From assembly GCA_005765155.1 (NCBI GenBank), contig VCCP01000005.1:2046001-2110000 (forward strand): a stretch of DNA of 64,000 bases, in the 5' to 3' direction. Position 1 is the first letter of the stretch, and the number at the start of each line of letters is the position of its first letter. The DNA comes from Zelopaecilomyces penicillatus. Lineage: Eukaryota > Ascomycota > Sordariomycetes > Hypocreales > Pseudodiploosporaceae. This document shows positions 8,659-21,860 of this stretch, piece by piece. The translations under genes were made by a program, and so were the position numbers. The notes beneath the pieces were generated by a model, which worked only from the letters and a program-made list of their open reading frames with translations, had not been told where the DNA came from and made no database searches.

Positions 8659-11541
8659 TTAAGGCACATAAATTCGACTAAAGCTCAACACGTCTCTACG
8701 ACAACACACACATTTATCAAAGTTGTTCATGGCCAAAGAGACTCGACAATCGTCACAAAGACTCAAACAACGGCATGGCCAGACAATGATGGTACGTGTG
8801 GAGCATTGGCAAACAACACATAGAGGGCTCTCAGCAACCACTGGCAGTGACGCTGGTGCGGCATCCGTGAGTTGGTCAGTGTCTCTCGCAGATCCTTGAC
8901 GTCGTGACCATAGAAGTTGTTCCAAAAGCCGCTCCTCCTCATCCGCGGTAAGCTTGATGTTGCGACTGCATTGACTGGAGCCACTAAAACGAAGCGTGCT
9001 GGGGTCCGATGCAGTTAAAATGCGGGTTCGTTGGAGTCGCTCCGTCCGCTGATAACGGGCTCTTGTGATAATTTCGTCGCTTTGTAGGTGCGCAGCAAGT
9101 GCTTCTGCTTCTTTCCGCTCATTTGAATTTCTAGGGTGCAATAGGCGAGCAAGATCATGCATGCTCAGCGGACTGTCGAAAACAGAGCCCCCTTCGTGCT
9201 CAGTGTGCGGCGAACATTGTGTTGGTGTTCGCTGACCACAGTCATCGTCCGACTCCCAACCAACATGATCGTCTTCGACTTCGCTACCAGCTACCGTAGA
9301 TATAATGCTTGTGTTGTCCCAATCGTCGTCCAACTTCCCAGGCTCGTAATCTCCGCTGGCATCTTTGGAGCCCCACCATCCACCATCTAACCAGTATTGG
9401 TAAAGGTCCCTATCAAGTGAGTCCTCGTCTCGACTGCGGTCTAACCGTCTAAATTCCGCTTCAACATCCAATCCGGCTTTTTCATCTCTTGTATCATTAC
9501 TGGTAGATGGTACTGGTGGATGATTGCCAATGCGAGCAGATGCCTGCCCAGTGGCACTATCATTCTCTTCCTTTGCCAATTTTGAGCGACGTGCAAGCCA
9601 CAGCAACCAGACTGGCTGAGACCGTATACGCGCAGTGCCAAGAATCCATAGGGCGATCAAGGCAACAACCCTTGCCAGGAGTTTGCCAACCTTTAAGATA
9701 AAAACTAATGCCATGAGCCATCTTGAGCTCCTTTCAGCAGCTCCAATCCCAATTCGCTGGCCACGATCCCCATGGCGCTTGGTCACCTTCTGTGCGGCAC
9801 GCTCTCGGGAGTAGCCCTTAGAGGCAAAGTTTGAGCTTCCTTTTACAGGGATCAAACCAATGGCTCCAGATTTGTCATATCGTGAGTCATAAGATTCTAT
9901 GTCCATCCAATCTCTTTGCAAATTCTCTACCTCGCGAAAACGAGCTTCCTCAAGCCAAGTGCCGCGCTTCACATTAACAGCATTGTCTTCTGTCAGATAG
10001 ACTGCTTCGCTAGCCATAGTTATAGCAACAAAGCCGGTTCGTAAAAGTGCCGTGTAAAAGTCCATTTCCCGAGTAACTCGGATTTCCGAAAGCGATAGGT
10101 TAGCCTGCATGTTTGCATGAGCCAAGGTCAATCGTTGATACCAATTTATGGATGTAGACTCTAGACTAGGCGGAGGTGCGAGGATAGAAAGTAACATCGC
10201 CAAACTATAAATGAGCAAAGAGAGACAGATTCCGGTCAACACTATAACGTGTGGAATAAATCCAATAATGCAGACAGTCGGAAACCGTAGTAGACCTTGC
10301 GCAACAGGATTGTCCATTTCAAAGGCAATTGCGCTCCATACGATGCTTCCCATAAAGCATAATCCCCAGAATCCAGTGTTAAAGAGTCGATATTTTGATT
10401 GCAGATCAAGTATACCTAAGATATGGCTAGTAATATGCGTCATAGAGGACAGAAACGCAACGAATAAAACTTCTGGAGGTATGTTGACACGCCTAAGAAT
10501 CATAGATCGGGTCAAAGCAACACCACTGCCCTCATTAGCCGTCTTCGGGTCGGTTCCATAAGAGTGGGTCAAGTTTGCCCAAACAAGCTGGTTGTTGATG
10601 GCAGCATCGGCTTCAGCAAAAGCCAAAGACTGTTCAAAGAGTGTCATCCCAGTCTCTGTTGCAACAGCGCGTCCTTGAACGGCACATGAGACAGACTCGA
10701 GAAAGTGGCTTAGACAAAATGTGCCGAAAAGAGGCCATAAGGAAGACAGTGAGCCCCGGAGTTCTCGGTGGCGCCCAGAATCGCCAGATGGAATCATGTG
10801 AAGAGCGTCACATGAATCCTTATCTGTTGATCCAAAAAGAAGAGAAGAAGCCAACTTATTCAGAAAATCGTTCGAATGAGAGAGTAGCATATGTGAAGTC
10901 TTAGTTGAATTGCCCCACCGCAGATGGACGAAATTTGGCGAAGTCTGACAATGTATTGATTGCAAAAGATGCCAAGCCTGAGAGAATAGAAGAACAACCG
11001 GGAGAACTCGCAAAACGACTCGGATCTGCCACGTTAGTCGAAGCCGCCTCCGAGTCGCAGCGAAGATATGTGTGCGGTTTAGAATAACCGCCATGGCAAT
11101 ACAGCACAGAGCCCATTTACTTGTGGCATAACTGAAGACACTCCCCAACCCTCGCGCGCCATCTAGGGACAAGTGGGAAGCCTGCATATTTTCAGCTTTT
11201 TCAATCTTCAATACCGTGGGCCCTCCCGTTAGTCCGAACTCCATGGCATTATGGATTGATAAGTCCAAGTTCGTGGAATGTTGTAGATCGAGCCGGGTGG
11301 TACTTGACACACCGAGCCGTGGTGTGGGTGGTTCAAGAGACTTTGAAGCCGGCATGAGGGATCCAAGTGTAGAAAGCACGCGGGGAGTTGCCTGTATGAG
11401 CTCATCGAACAAATGAGCATATCTCGTGATATTGGCGGCCCAAATAAGAGTTGTAAGATTGTACCAGGTACGCGAGTTTGAGGGGACCGTTCGGACTGGC
11501 TCCAGCATCGGAAAAGGCGCCAAGGTCGTAACTTCCTCCAT
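8659..11541 (-). CDS. multi-spanning membrane RING E3 ubiquitin ligase, Asi1/Asi3-like
   Basis: Predicted 960 residues in a single exon. The last 55 residues form a RING-type zinc finger with paired cysteines 908/911, 923/925, 929/932 and 944/947. The usual C3HC4 histidine is a cysteine (PCRC), followed by LSLCDDCR. This C-terminal RING, together with several membrane segments, is the plan of the fungal Asi1/Asi3-like ligases. In yeast these sit in the inner nuclear membrane and mark stray or misassembled membrane proteins and Stp1/Stp2 factors for degradation. Likely membrane segments lie at about 142-155, 173-192, 355-378, 388-407, 421-456 and 606-636. A long acidic, probably disordered stretch (about 655-900) links the last one to the RING. 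N-linked glycosylation motifs lie near the N terminus. The ATG at 11541 follows stop-free leader DNA and gives the expected length. The exact orthologue and substrate are inferred from architecture only. Confidence 0.8.
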   Translation of the reverse strand: MEEVTTLAPFPMLEPVRTVPSNSRTWYNLTTLIWAANITRYAHLFDELIQATPRVLSTLGSLMPASKSLEPPTPRLGVSSTTRLDLQHSTNLDLSIHNAMEFGLTGGPTVLKIEKAENMQASHLSLDGARGLGSVFSYATSKWALCCIAMAVILNRTHIFAATRRRLRLTWQIRVVLRVLPVVLLFSQAWHLLQSIHCQTSPNFVHLRWGNSTKTSHMLLSHSNDFLNKLASSLLFGSTDKDSCDALHMIPSGDSGRHRELRGSLSSLWPLFGTFCLSHFLESVSCAVQGRAVATETGMTLFEQSLAFAEADAAINNQLVWANLTHSYGTDPKTANEGSGVALTRSMILRRVNIPPEVLFVAFLSSMTHITSHILGILDLQSKYRLFNTGFWGLCFMGSIVWSAIAFEMDNPVAQGLLRFPTVCIIGFIPHVIVLTGICLSLLIYSLAMLLSILAPPPSLESTSINWYQRLTLAHANMQANLSLSEIRVTREMDFYTALLRTGFVAITMASEAVYLTEDNAVNVKRGTWLEEARFREVENLQRDWMDIESYDSRYDKSGAIGLIPVKGSSNFASKGYSRERAAQKVTKRHGDRGQRIGIGAAERSSRWLMALVFILKVGKLLARVVALIALWILGTARIRSQPVWLLWLARRSKLAKEENDSATGQASARIGNHPPVPSTSNDTRDEKAGLDVEAEFRRLDRSRDEDSLDRDLYQYWLDGGWWGSKDASGDYEPGKLDDDWDNTSIISTVAGSEVEDDHVGWESDDDCGQRTPTQCSPHTEHEGGSVFDSPLSMHDLARLLHPRNSNERKEAEALAAHLQSDEIITRARYQRTERLQRTRILTASDPSTLRFSGSSQCSRNIKLTADEEERLLEQLLWSRRQGSARDTDQLTDAAPASLPVVAESPLCVVCQCSTRTIIVWPCRCLSLCDDCRVSLAMNNFDKCVCCRRDVLSFSRIYVP

Positions 11542-11870
11542 GACCTACAACTGGCTGGGTGATGGGACAGGGGTAAGAGAAGATAAGCCAAAACGCCCTA
11601 TAGGCCAATATAGACACTTATCTGATTTCCAAGCACCGTTGTCAGGGGATAATTAAGGTATAGATGCGGGCATCGACCACATTTCAGAGATGTCTACGAT
11701 GTTGATTGACAATAAAATAATGATGCGTCGCGCGTAGTTGTTCGAGTCACACTAAGAAAGCGCCACGCAGCTAATATAAGCTAACAAACATTAAACAGGA
11801 CAAGTGAGTACTAGCAACAGCTTTAGTTAATATACGATATATAAAAGAGACATATTTGAGCGAAAAAATA
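11542..11870 (-). promoter_or_regulatory. upstream region of the RING ligase gene
   Basis: About 330 bp of normal composition before the sequence drops into A+T DNA near 11850. It is the only space for the promoter and leader of the minus-strand gene. No specific motif is recognised. The gene therefore has RIP-type DNA within about 350 bp of its start codon. Confidence 0.45.
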
Positions 11871-14723
11871 AAATAAGGGATAATATCTAGTTAATAATAA
11901 AGTTATAAAAATAATAAATTAATATAATTATAATATTATATTGTATTTAAAAAAAATTAAATTTAAAAGGTTTATATAAAGGATTTAATTAAAAAAAGTA
12001 TTTAAAGTTAATAATATATTAAAAAAAATTATTATAAATAATAATAATATTAAATAAGATATTATATAATGTATATATAATAATTTATTATAATAAAAAA
12101 AGAATTTTAATATTAATAATAAATATTATGAAATTAAAAAGTTTTAATAATATATAAAAAATAAAATAATTTTATTATTATAAAAGAAATATAATTAATA
12201 ATATCTAATATATTTCTATTAATTTAATTAATTTATAAGAGTTAAGATGTATTAATAAAAGAAAGCTTATTTAAAATATAATAATAATATAATATAATAA
12301 AAAAATAATTATATAATAATATTTAGATATTATATATAATTTTATAGGCTTTTAAATTATAAAAAAAATCTATAAATAATAAATATAATTTTATAATTAT
12401 TATTAAAGTATAAATAAAGCTTATAAAAGATTTTAATTATATAGCTTTTAAAAGATTTATATAATTATAAATAAATCAAGTCTTTTTTATAAAATAAATA
12501 AGATTAAAAATTAAGCTTAAATAATCTATTATTTATTAATTATATATAATTAAATTAATCTTATTTTTAATCTTTTTTAATCTTTATATAATCTTTTAAT
12601 TTTAATCTTTAATATATTAATCTTTTTTATTTTTCTTTTTAAATAAAAGAATTATTAAAATTAAAAGTGATAATAAACTAAATAATAATAATTAATTTTT
12701 AAATTAAAAGAGAATTCTATTTATTAATATTTATTTATATCTTAATTATAAAGTATATTTTATAATCTTTATTTAATCTTATAATAATACTAATTATATA
12801 TAATAATAAAAAATAAATTAAATCTAATTTTAATTATTAAATTATTTATTTATTAATTATATTATAAAATTTATATATTTATAAATATAATAAAGTTTAA
12901 AAGAATAAGAATTAAAAGTAAATATTTATTTAATCTAGCTTTAATCTTTTTTTTTTAATCTAATATTAATCTTATCTTAGGATTATTATATAATTAATCT
13001 ACTTTTAAATAAGATTATATTTAAAAATAAATTATTTCTTTTCTTTTTTAAATTAGAAGTTAATATTATATTAGATTTAATAATATTAATATTAATAAAA
13101 TAATATAGATATATAAGATAATATTAAATCTATAAATATCTTTAATTATTATAATAAACATAAATACTTTTATCTTTATTTTTATTAAATATCTTAATTA
13201 AGATTTATTTTATAATTTAATAATTATTCTTAATAAGGAAAAAGAGATTCTTTTTATAATCCTAAATTATTTTTATATAGGCTTATATTATAATTTTTAT
13301 ATTAATATTAATTATTAATATATCGTTATTTATTTAAATAAATATTATTATTTTTAGAATAAACTATTATTATTATTTAAATTAAATATTTTAAAATTTA
13401 TAATAATTTAATAATAATAATATATAGCTTTAATATAATTAATATAAAAGATATTTTATTTTAAATAAATACCTTATATTTAATAATTAAATATATAATA
13501 TAGCTTAATTATTATTATTAAATTAGATTATATTAAGCTATGAATTATTATAAGTTTTTATTTAAGATATATATAAAAGAAAAAGAAAAGTTTATTAAGA
13601 TATTATTTAATATATTTTAATTTAATCTAGATTAAGTCTTTATAATAAAGATTATAAAATGTTAATATTATATATTTTAAAAGGTTATTTAAATTATATA
13701 TTTTATTTAATTTATTAATTAAATAAAACTCTTAAATATATCTTTAAAAGAATATTAATATATTACTTTAAATAATCTTTTATTAATTCTTATATCCTTT
13801 AATAAAATCTTTATTAATAATTATTAATAATTAAGTTAAAAAGATATCTTTATTATTATTAAATAATTAAAAAAAAAGAATATATATTTAAAATAAATAA
13901 AGTTCTTTATCTTTTTCTTTAAATTATTAATTTTATAATTTTAATTAATAATTTATATTTTTATATAATAAATAATTTAATCATTCTTTTATAATTAATT
14001 AAATAAATTATTAAAGATAAATAAAATAAATTATTATTATTTTAATATAAATAATTATTTTATATAAAGATTATATCCTTTTTTTATTAAAATATAAAGA
14101 AGAGGTTTATTAAATATAATAAGCTTATATTATAGCTATTATAAATAGATATTAAAAATAATGTTAATAAACTTAAAAAAAAGAGAAATCTTTATTTTAA
14201 TCCTTTTTCTTATATTAATAAAGCCTGGTTTAAGGCTATTTTATCTTTATATTTAAGGCTTAAACTTTAAGTTTAAGCCTATAATATATATTATTATAAA
14301 GCTATTAAAAAGCTAGATTAATTTTATTTATTTATTACTTAAATATTATTTATAATTAATTAAAAGTAATAGCTCTTAGTAAATAAAGGTATATTTATAA
14401 TATTTAAATATATATAAATAATAATACTTTTATTAAAATTAAACATATTAATTAAAAGAAATAGATATTTATAAATATTTTTTAACTATAATTCTTTATT
14501 TTCTTAAATTTCTTTTGATTTTTCTATTTAAAGAAAAAAAAATATTTATATTTTTATTAAATAAATAATATTATAATTTAAAGGTTATTTTAATAATAAT
14601 TATTAATATATTTTTTAATATAATTATAATATTATTTTAAAATATATAAATATCTTAAAGATTTTTAAATTAATTAAAGCTATTATTTTTAATTAATTAT
14701 AAATAAAATTTAATTAATAAATA

Positions 14724-14812
14724 ATAATTTATAGAAAAAAGATTAAATAATTTATTTATATATATAATAATTTATAGAAAAAAGATTAAATAATTTATTT
14801 ATATATATAATT
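14724..14812. repeat. two-copy tandem repeat, 43-bp unit
   Basis: Two nearly identical consecutive copies, each containing the stretch TTTATAGAAAAAAGATTAAA. A simple local duplication in AT-rich DNA. Confidence 0.8.
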
Positions 14813-17050
14813 ATTTTATTAAAAAACTATTAAAGCTATTATTTTTAAATCATTATATAATTTAAATAAATAAAGATTATTAAGCATTTTATAAATTATA
14901 ATTATAAATAATAAATTATTAATTATTATAAATATATATTTAAAATAAATTTATATTAATATAATTATAATATATATTATAAAATATAAGATATAAATAC
15001 TTAAAATAATATATAATCTTAAAATATATATTATATTTTAGCTTACATTTATTATTATAAAATATATATAATAAATAATAGTTTTTATAATAAATAATAA
15101 TTTTTATAATAATAATATTTAAATATAATTATTTTTATTTTATTTAATTATTATAAATTTTATTTACTATAATAATTCTATTATTTTATTTTATAATTAT
15201 TTAAGATAAATATAATTATATTATCTAAAATCTTATGTAAAAAAGATAATAGTTTAAAAAGAATTCTTAAAATATTTAAATAATATTAATTAAGATATTT
15301 TAATATTTTAAATAAATATATAATTAAATATTTAATAAAATAATAATAATTTTAATTGTAATATTAGGATTTATAAAATTAAAATTATAATTCTTTTTAT
15401 TTACTTTATAAAAAATTATTTAAAGATTATAAAAGCTATAAATATAATTTAAATAATTATTTTTAAAGAAATAAAAGAATATATTATAATATAAATAATT
15501 AAATTAATAAGGCTCTTAATAATATAAATTAAATATATTAAAATATATTAAATATATTATTAATAAAATAAATATTGATTAATAATTAAACTATAATATA
15601 TTTATTATATAAATTAAATATCTTTTTAAGTATTTTAATTATTAAATAATAAATATGTATTTAATATATAATTCTTTAATATAAATATTTAATTATTTAT
15701 TATAAGATTTAGGTTTATTTTTAAGATAATAAAAGGCTTATATAAAGCTTATAAAGATATAATTAAAATTATTTTTCTTTATTAAACTTTAATTATTATT
15801 TTAGATTAATATAAAATTAAATAATAAAATAAATAAATTAAAATTAAATAAATAAATAAAACTAATAGAAATTTAAGGTTTATTATATCTTTAAAAGAAA
15901 TAATAATGGATTTAAATAAGATTATAATAATTATAAAATAATAAAAACTAAACATCTATAAAAAAATATAAATCTTTTTTAAATTCTATAGTTTTTATAA
16001 AAGATTTATTTATTAATATTTTAATATTTTAATATTTTAATATTATTAAATATATTATTAAAATGAAATATTAATAAAAAGTAATTAAAAAAAGTATTTT
16101 AGAATCTATTAAATAATAAACTTTTTTAAATTTAAAAGTATATTTTATAATATATCTTTATTTTATTAATTTAATTTATAATTTTAAATATATTTTATAA
16201 TTAATATATTTAAGTTTATAATAATAGATATTATATTTTAATAATATAATAATTTAATATAATATCCTATAATATTTTAATTTTAAAAGTCTATATTAAT
16301 AAGGTTTAATTATAATACCTTTAATTAAGAGATATTTATTATTATATATTTATTTTAATTTAATAAAGATATATATAAGAATTTATAAAATAAATAAAAC
16401 ATACTATTTAATTATTAAAATCTTTAATCTTTTATAGCTTATATAAAATTATTAATAAATTAAATTAAATAATATATAATATTAATATCTTATAATTTTA
16501 TAAATAATTTATTAAGATATATAAATTATAAATATAAAGCTTTAAATAATATAGATTTATTATTTATATTATATTATAGATTTATAGTATTTATTATAAT
16601 TGATTATAAAATAATAATTTTTATATAAGAAATTTTAAATATTTCTTTTATAAAATATATAATAATAGATTATATATAAAAATTCCTATTAAATATAATA
16701 AAAATAAAATATTTAAAAATAGTACTTTATAATATTAATATATTTAAATCTTTATAAGAATCTATTAAATATATTTAATTTAATAATAAAAGAATATATT
16801 AATAAAAGATAAATTTATTATAAAAATAAAATAATAATAATATTAGATAATAATTAATTAATATATATAATTTTATTAAATTTAAGAATTAGATTTATAT
16901 TTTAAAATCATTATTTATAAGAAATAAATATATATAACTTTATTATAATAACTCTTTATTTAAATATTTTAATATTAATTATATTTTAAAGCTTTTATAA
17001 TAAAGGTTTTAATAATAATTTATGATTTTAAAAGATATATTATAAATTCT

Positions 17051-17178
17051 AATAGTTATTAAAATATAATATTATAATAGTTATTAAAATATAATATTAT
17101 AATAGTTATTAAAATATAATATTATAATAGTTATTAAAATATAATATTATAATAGTTATAAAAATATAATATTATAAT
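17051..17178. repeat. 25-bp tandem repeat, about five copies
   Basis: The unit starting AATAGTTATTAAAATATAAT recurs at 17051, 17076, 17101, 17126 and 17151 almost unchanged. The near identity of the units inside otherwise decayed DNA suggests recent expansion. Confidence 0.9.
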
Positions 17179-18168
17179 ATTATTAATTATATAATTATTT
17201 AGATTCTTTATTAATATTTATATAATAATAAAAATAAATTTAAATAGATTTTATATTATTAATAATATTTAATTAAAAGAAATAATTTTAATTTTAATTA
17301 TTATTAATAATAAATATATTAAATATATCTTATTGTTTATTATATATAATAATAAAAAGAATATTTAAAAGAGTTATTTATAATAATAGAATATAAAGAT
17401 ATAATAATAAAAAACAGATATAATAATAATAATATAATTATAATCTCTTTTATTTTTATAAAATAATAAATTGTAAATAAAAGTATATAGTTTTATATAT
17501 AAGTTAAATATTATATTCTTTATTAGATTTATTTATAATATTATAAAAATATTTTATAGATTCTATAATAAAAGTATTTATTTTTATATTTATATATTTA
17601 AAAGAATAAAATAAAATTGATAAATTAGAAATAGCTTATGAATATAAGTTCTATTAATTTATTTTAATATATTATAATATATTTAAATAATAAATATATA
17701 ATTATATATATATAATATTAATATTAGAATTATATTTTAAAAATCTAATTAATAATTTTTAAAAAAACTAATAAATATCAGTATTAATAATATTATCTTT
17801 ATTTAAATTTAATAATAATAATTATATTTATATTATATTATTTAAATCTAATATTTAATAGTATTTAAATAATAGTATAAATATTTAACTTTATATAAAC
17901 TAATAATTTAATTATTATTTAATAATAATTACTTTATATTTGTCTCTTTTAAATAATTAAAAACATAAAATAATTAATATTATTTTAAATATATTAAATA
18001 ATATATTTATATCAAAGCTATTAAAAGAAATATTATTATTTATTTATATATATTAAATTATATTATAATTCTTTATAATATAATCTATACTCTTATATAT
18101 AATATAATTAAATATTTAATACGCTATTTTAAAATATATATTATTCTAATTATAATGTTTAATATTAT

Positions 18169-18640
18169 TGTAATTTGCAGTATAAAGTTATAACTAAAGC
18201 TAGTAGCAATAGCAGTGGAAGAAAGGCAGCGAATAGTTATTCAGAGTGAAGTCTGTAGAAAAGAAGAAAGAAGTGATTGAATTGCCGATAGAGAAAGAAA
18301 GCAGGATTCAACTAGGAATCTAGCTATCTTATATATCTAAATAATACTAGGATTATTTGAAATTATTTAAGAATTCCAAATAATATTTCTTTAGATTTCT
18401 AAGCATTCCAAATAATAAGAAAGGGAGAGGTATAAGGGATAAGCCCTTATTTTACTAGTCTAGCCTGATATGGCAGGTCAGGCTGCACGGGCTTTTTAGG
18501 TCTTATAGCAGGTCAGGCTGCTACCTTATAGCAGGTCTGGCTGCTAGGGCTATAGCAGGTTTAGCTGCTAAGCTGTAGTAGGTCTAGCTACTAGTCTTAT
18601 AACAGGTTAGGCTGTTATATAAAACCCACTTATTTTAACA
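18169..18640 (-). mobile_element. LTR-like repeat, right copy of an inverted pair (472 bp)
   Basis: Reverse complement of 5632-6103, with the same length and hairpin array. In this copy the terminus opposite TGTTA reads TTACA on the element strand, preserving the CA end that the left copy has lost by C-to-T change. Five flanking bases on each side match those of the left copy (ATATT before, ATAAT after, on the element strand), so either the homology runs slightly further or AT-rich flanks agree by chance. No clear target-site duplication is seen. Confidence 0.7.
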
Positions 18641-21063
18641 AATATATTAATAGATAAAGTAATTATTTTAAAAATAAATTCTTATTTTAAGATAATCCTT
18701 ATATTATTATTAAATATTCTTTTTATTTATAATATATTAATTAATATCTTTATATTATAGCTATAATTATTATTATAATAATAATCTAATATTAATACAT
18801 ATTAAATTTTAAACTATAATTATTATTATATTAATTTAAATCTAATTTAAAAAAAGTAAATATTAATAAATTATTATCTTTTTATATATTCTTTTATTAT
18901 ATTTTTTTTAGCTTTCTATAATATTCTTTATTATATTTTATTATATATTAAAATAATAAAATAAAAGAAATCTTATACGTTTATTTATATTATATAATAA
19001 TAGTTTAATTAAATTAATAAAATTATAATATAAAGCTAATAATATATAGTTTGTTTTAAATATATCCTTAATTATAAATAATAAGAATATAAATTATAAG
19101 ATAAAATCTATTAAATTTATAAATATTTATAATATGTTTATTAATATATATATTAAAAGATATATATAATATATTTAATAATTAATTATATACTTTTTAT
19201 ATATAATTAATATTATAATTAATTTTATTAAATAAAATTTAGTATATTTATTAATATTTAATCTTTTTATTATTATATAAGATAATATTTAATATTTAAT
19301 TAATTATTTAAGTATTTTTTGATTTAATAAAAGAGATTTAAAATAGTTTTAAAAAGTATATTATTATTTAAGATAAATAATATACTTTAATTAATATTTT
19401 ATTAAACTTTTATCTAATTTAATAAAAGAAAAATAATATATATAATAATATACTATATTTAAAGCTAATTAAATAATCTAAAATAGCTATATATAATTAA
19501 ATATAAATATAAGACCTTAAAATAATTAAGAAAAGCTATAAAGCTATAATAAATAAGAATAGATTTTAAGGATTAATTAATTATCCTATTTTTAACCTAA
19601 GAATTAATTAGAAAATATCTGATTAATTATTAGGAATTATCTAGGAATTTTAAGAAGATAAGGGGGGAGCTCTAAATTTAATAATAATACTTATAATCTA
19701 GGCATACCCTATTTACTTATATAGACTGGCCTTTTAAGGCTATAATTAATATAGCTATCCCTTAATTATCTTTAACAAAGAAAGGTATATTTAATCTATT
19801 TATTAAACTAGCTTTTAATATTATTATAAATTAAATATTATTATTTTTTTAAAGAAATATAATTTTATAAAGATTATATATAGTTCTTTTATTGTTTAGT
19901 ATAAAAATATATTTATTATACTTTAATATTAATTTAAAAGAATATTTAATTTAATTATAAATTTAATAAAAATATTAATATTAAATATTATTAATTTCTT
20001 AATAATAATAATTTAATAAATAATAAAGGTTTATATAAGTATTTTATAAAAATATATTAATTATTAAAAAAACAATTAAATTTTATATTTATAAAAGAAT
20101 AATAAAGATTATATTTTTTAATAAATTACTTTTTATTATAATAAGAATATTATAATAATAAATTAATTAATAAACTATTATTATTTCTTTATAAATATAA
20201 ATATATTAAATTAAGAATAATTTTAATTTTATAATTTAATCTTTATTTTATAAAAGCTATTATTTATATATAATAGATTTAAAGGTATATATTATTATTT
20301 ATATAAAATATAATATAATTATAACTTTAATTTATTAAGCTATTAATTATTTTTAAATACTCTTTTAATTATTGTTTATAAACCTTTTATTAGTAATTTA
20401 TTAAAAGCTATTAATAGCTTTAATATATTAATATCTTTTATTATAATCTATTAATTATGTTTTAAAGATTAATTTTTTTATTTAATTAAATAATATTATT
20501 TCTTTTTAATTATAACTTAATCTTTAATATCTTTAATATCTTATTCTTTTCCTATTTTTAAGCTATAATATAAATAATAAATTTAATTTTTTTTTCCTTT
20601 TTGTAAGATATTAATAAATTAATATAAAAAGTATTATAAAGCTATATATATTAATTAAATAAAGCTAATTAATATAATTATATTTTTTAAGGTTAATATA
20701 GTTTAAATAATTTAATAAAGTATAATATAAGCTTATATTTTATTTTTAATTATATATTATTAATAATCAATATAATTAAAGATTCTTATTTAAAATCTAT
20801 AAATAAATTTATTTTAATATAGTATTTATTTATCTTATAATAATATTTTATTAATTTCTTTATAGTTTTTCTTATACTTATAATAAAATCTTAATATAGA
20901 ATTTAATTATTAAAATTTATATTATTTTATTATCTTTTTTAATTATTTTAAAATCTAAATTATATTTTATTAATATTATATAAAATAAAAAACTTATTAT
21001 TATAGATTTATTAAATTATATATAAACTATATTATATAAAGTATTAAAAATAATATCTTAATA
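18641..21063. repeat. RIP-decayed AT block
   Basis: No gene. Most is almost pure A+T. A stretch at about 19550-19800 keeps more C and G, including a run of six G near 19660, and looks like a less decayed or separate fragment, perhaps an element end. It has no recognisable coding content. The rest shows nothing identifiable. Confidence 0.5.
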
Positions 21064-21446
21064 TTTATTTTATTTATTTTATTTATTTTATTTATTTTAT
21101 TTATTTTATTTATTTTATTTATTTTATTTATTTTATTTATTTTATTTATTTTATTTATTTTATTTATTTTATTTATTTTATTTATTTTATTTATTTTATT
21201 TATTTTATTTATTTTATTTATTTTATTTATTTTATTTATTTTATTTATTTTATTTATTTTATTTATTTTATTTATTTTATTTATTTTATTTATTTTATTT
21301 ATTTTATTTATTTTATTTATTTTATTTATTTTATTTATTTTATTTATTTTATTTATTTTATTTATTTTATTTATTTTATTTATTTTATTTATTTTATTTA
21401 TTTTATTTATTTTATTTATTTTATTTATTTTATTTTATTTATTTAG
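21064..21446. repeat. (TTTAT)n pentanucleotide satellite, about 76 units
   Basis: A nearly perfect pentanucleotide array of about 380 bp, ending about 25 bp before normal composition resumes and about 415 bp upstream of the tfg1 start codon. Such pure arrays are usually variable in length between strains. Confidence 0.95.
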
Positions 21447-21469
21447 TTTTCTTATTATTATTATTATTA

Positions 21470-21860
21470 AGTAAGATATAAGGAATGGATTTAGCTTGTG
21501 TTGCCTGGTCATATTTGGCCAATTTGTCTGGGGCAACCAAGTTGAGGAACAGTCAATTGCAGCACCCTTCATCAGGTCACGAGCACAAGGCCCTCTCTTA
21601 CTTCATCTTTTGAATACCTGTCAAACAAGCTTCGCCATATCAGTGAATTAAATACCTATTCCTGGTGCTGAACTTCATACCCGTTCTACTCCTAGAGTCG
21701 TTGTGTTACCTAACCCAGAAGCCTCGATTCACACCTATCTAGCCCTCATCTGTCCAATATCAATTACCCTCATTCAATGATTTGAAAAAAAACTGAAGCA
21801 CGCCTCTCATTCTCAATTGACCGATCTTTCCACGGAACTGGCACGGCTTGGTCAGTCACC
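21470..21860 (+). promoter_or_regulatory. promoter and leader region of the TFIIF large-subunit gene
   Basis: Normal-composition DNA between the satellite and the ATG at 21861. It contains pyrimidine-rich stretches typical of fungal leaders and an inverted CCAAT-like motif (TTGGCCAAT at about 21516). The ATG context GTCACCATGAG, with A at -3, is good for initiation. Motif significance is untested. Confidence 0.4.

Larger units (their letters stand above)
11871..18168. repeat. RIP-decayed AT block with gypsy-related fragment
   Basis: Over 6 kb of nearly pure A+T without a gene. Within it, 12400-12700 resembles 36490-36830, and 13441-14300 resembles 42200-43060, which lies beside the gypsy RT region near 41.6-42 kb. 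This is therefore a rearranged or shortened relative of the gypsy-type element in the 36.5-43 kb region. The parts at 11871-12400 and 14300-18168 hold only short tandem repeats and nothing else I recognise. Confidence 0.5.

Noticed and set aside
17051..17178. CRISPR-like array
   Set aside because: The units are directly adjacent without unique spacers, in eukaryotic nuclear DNA; a simple tandem repeat.
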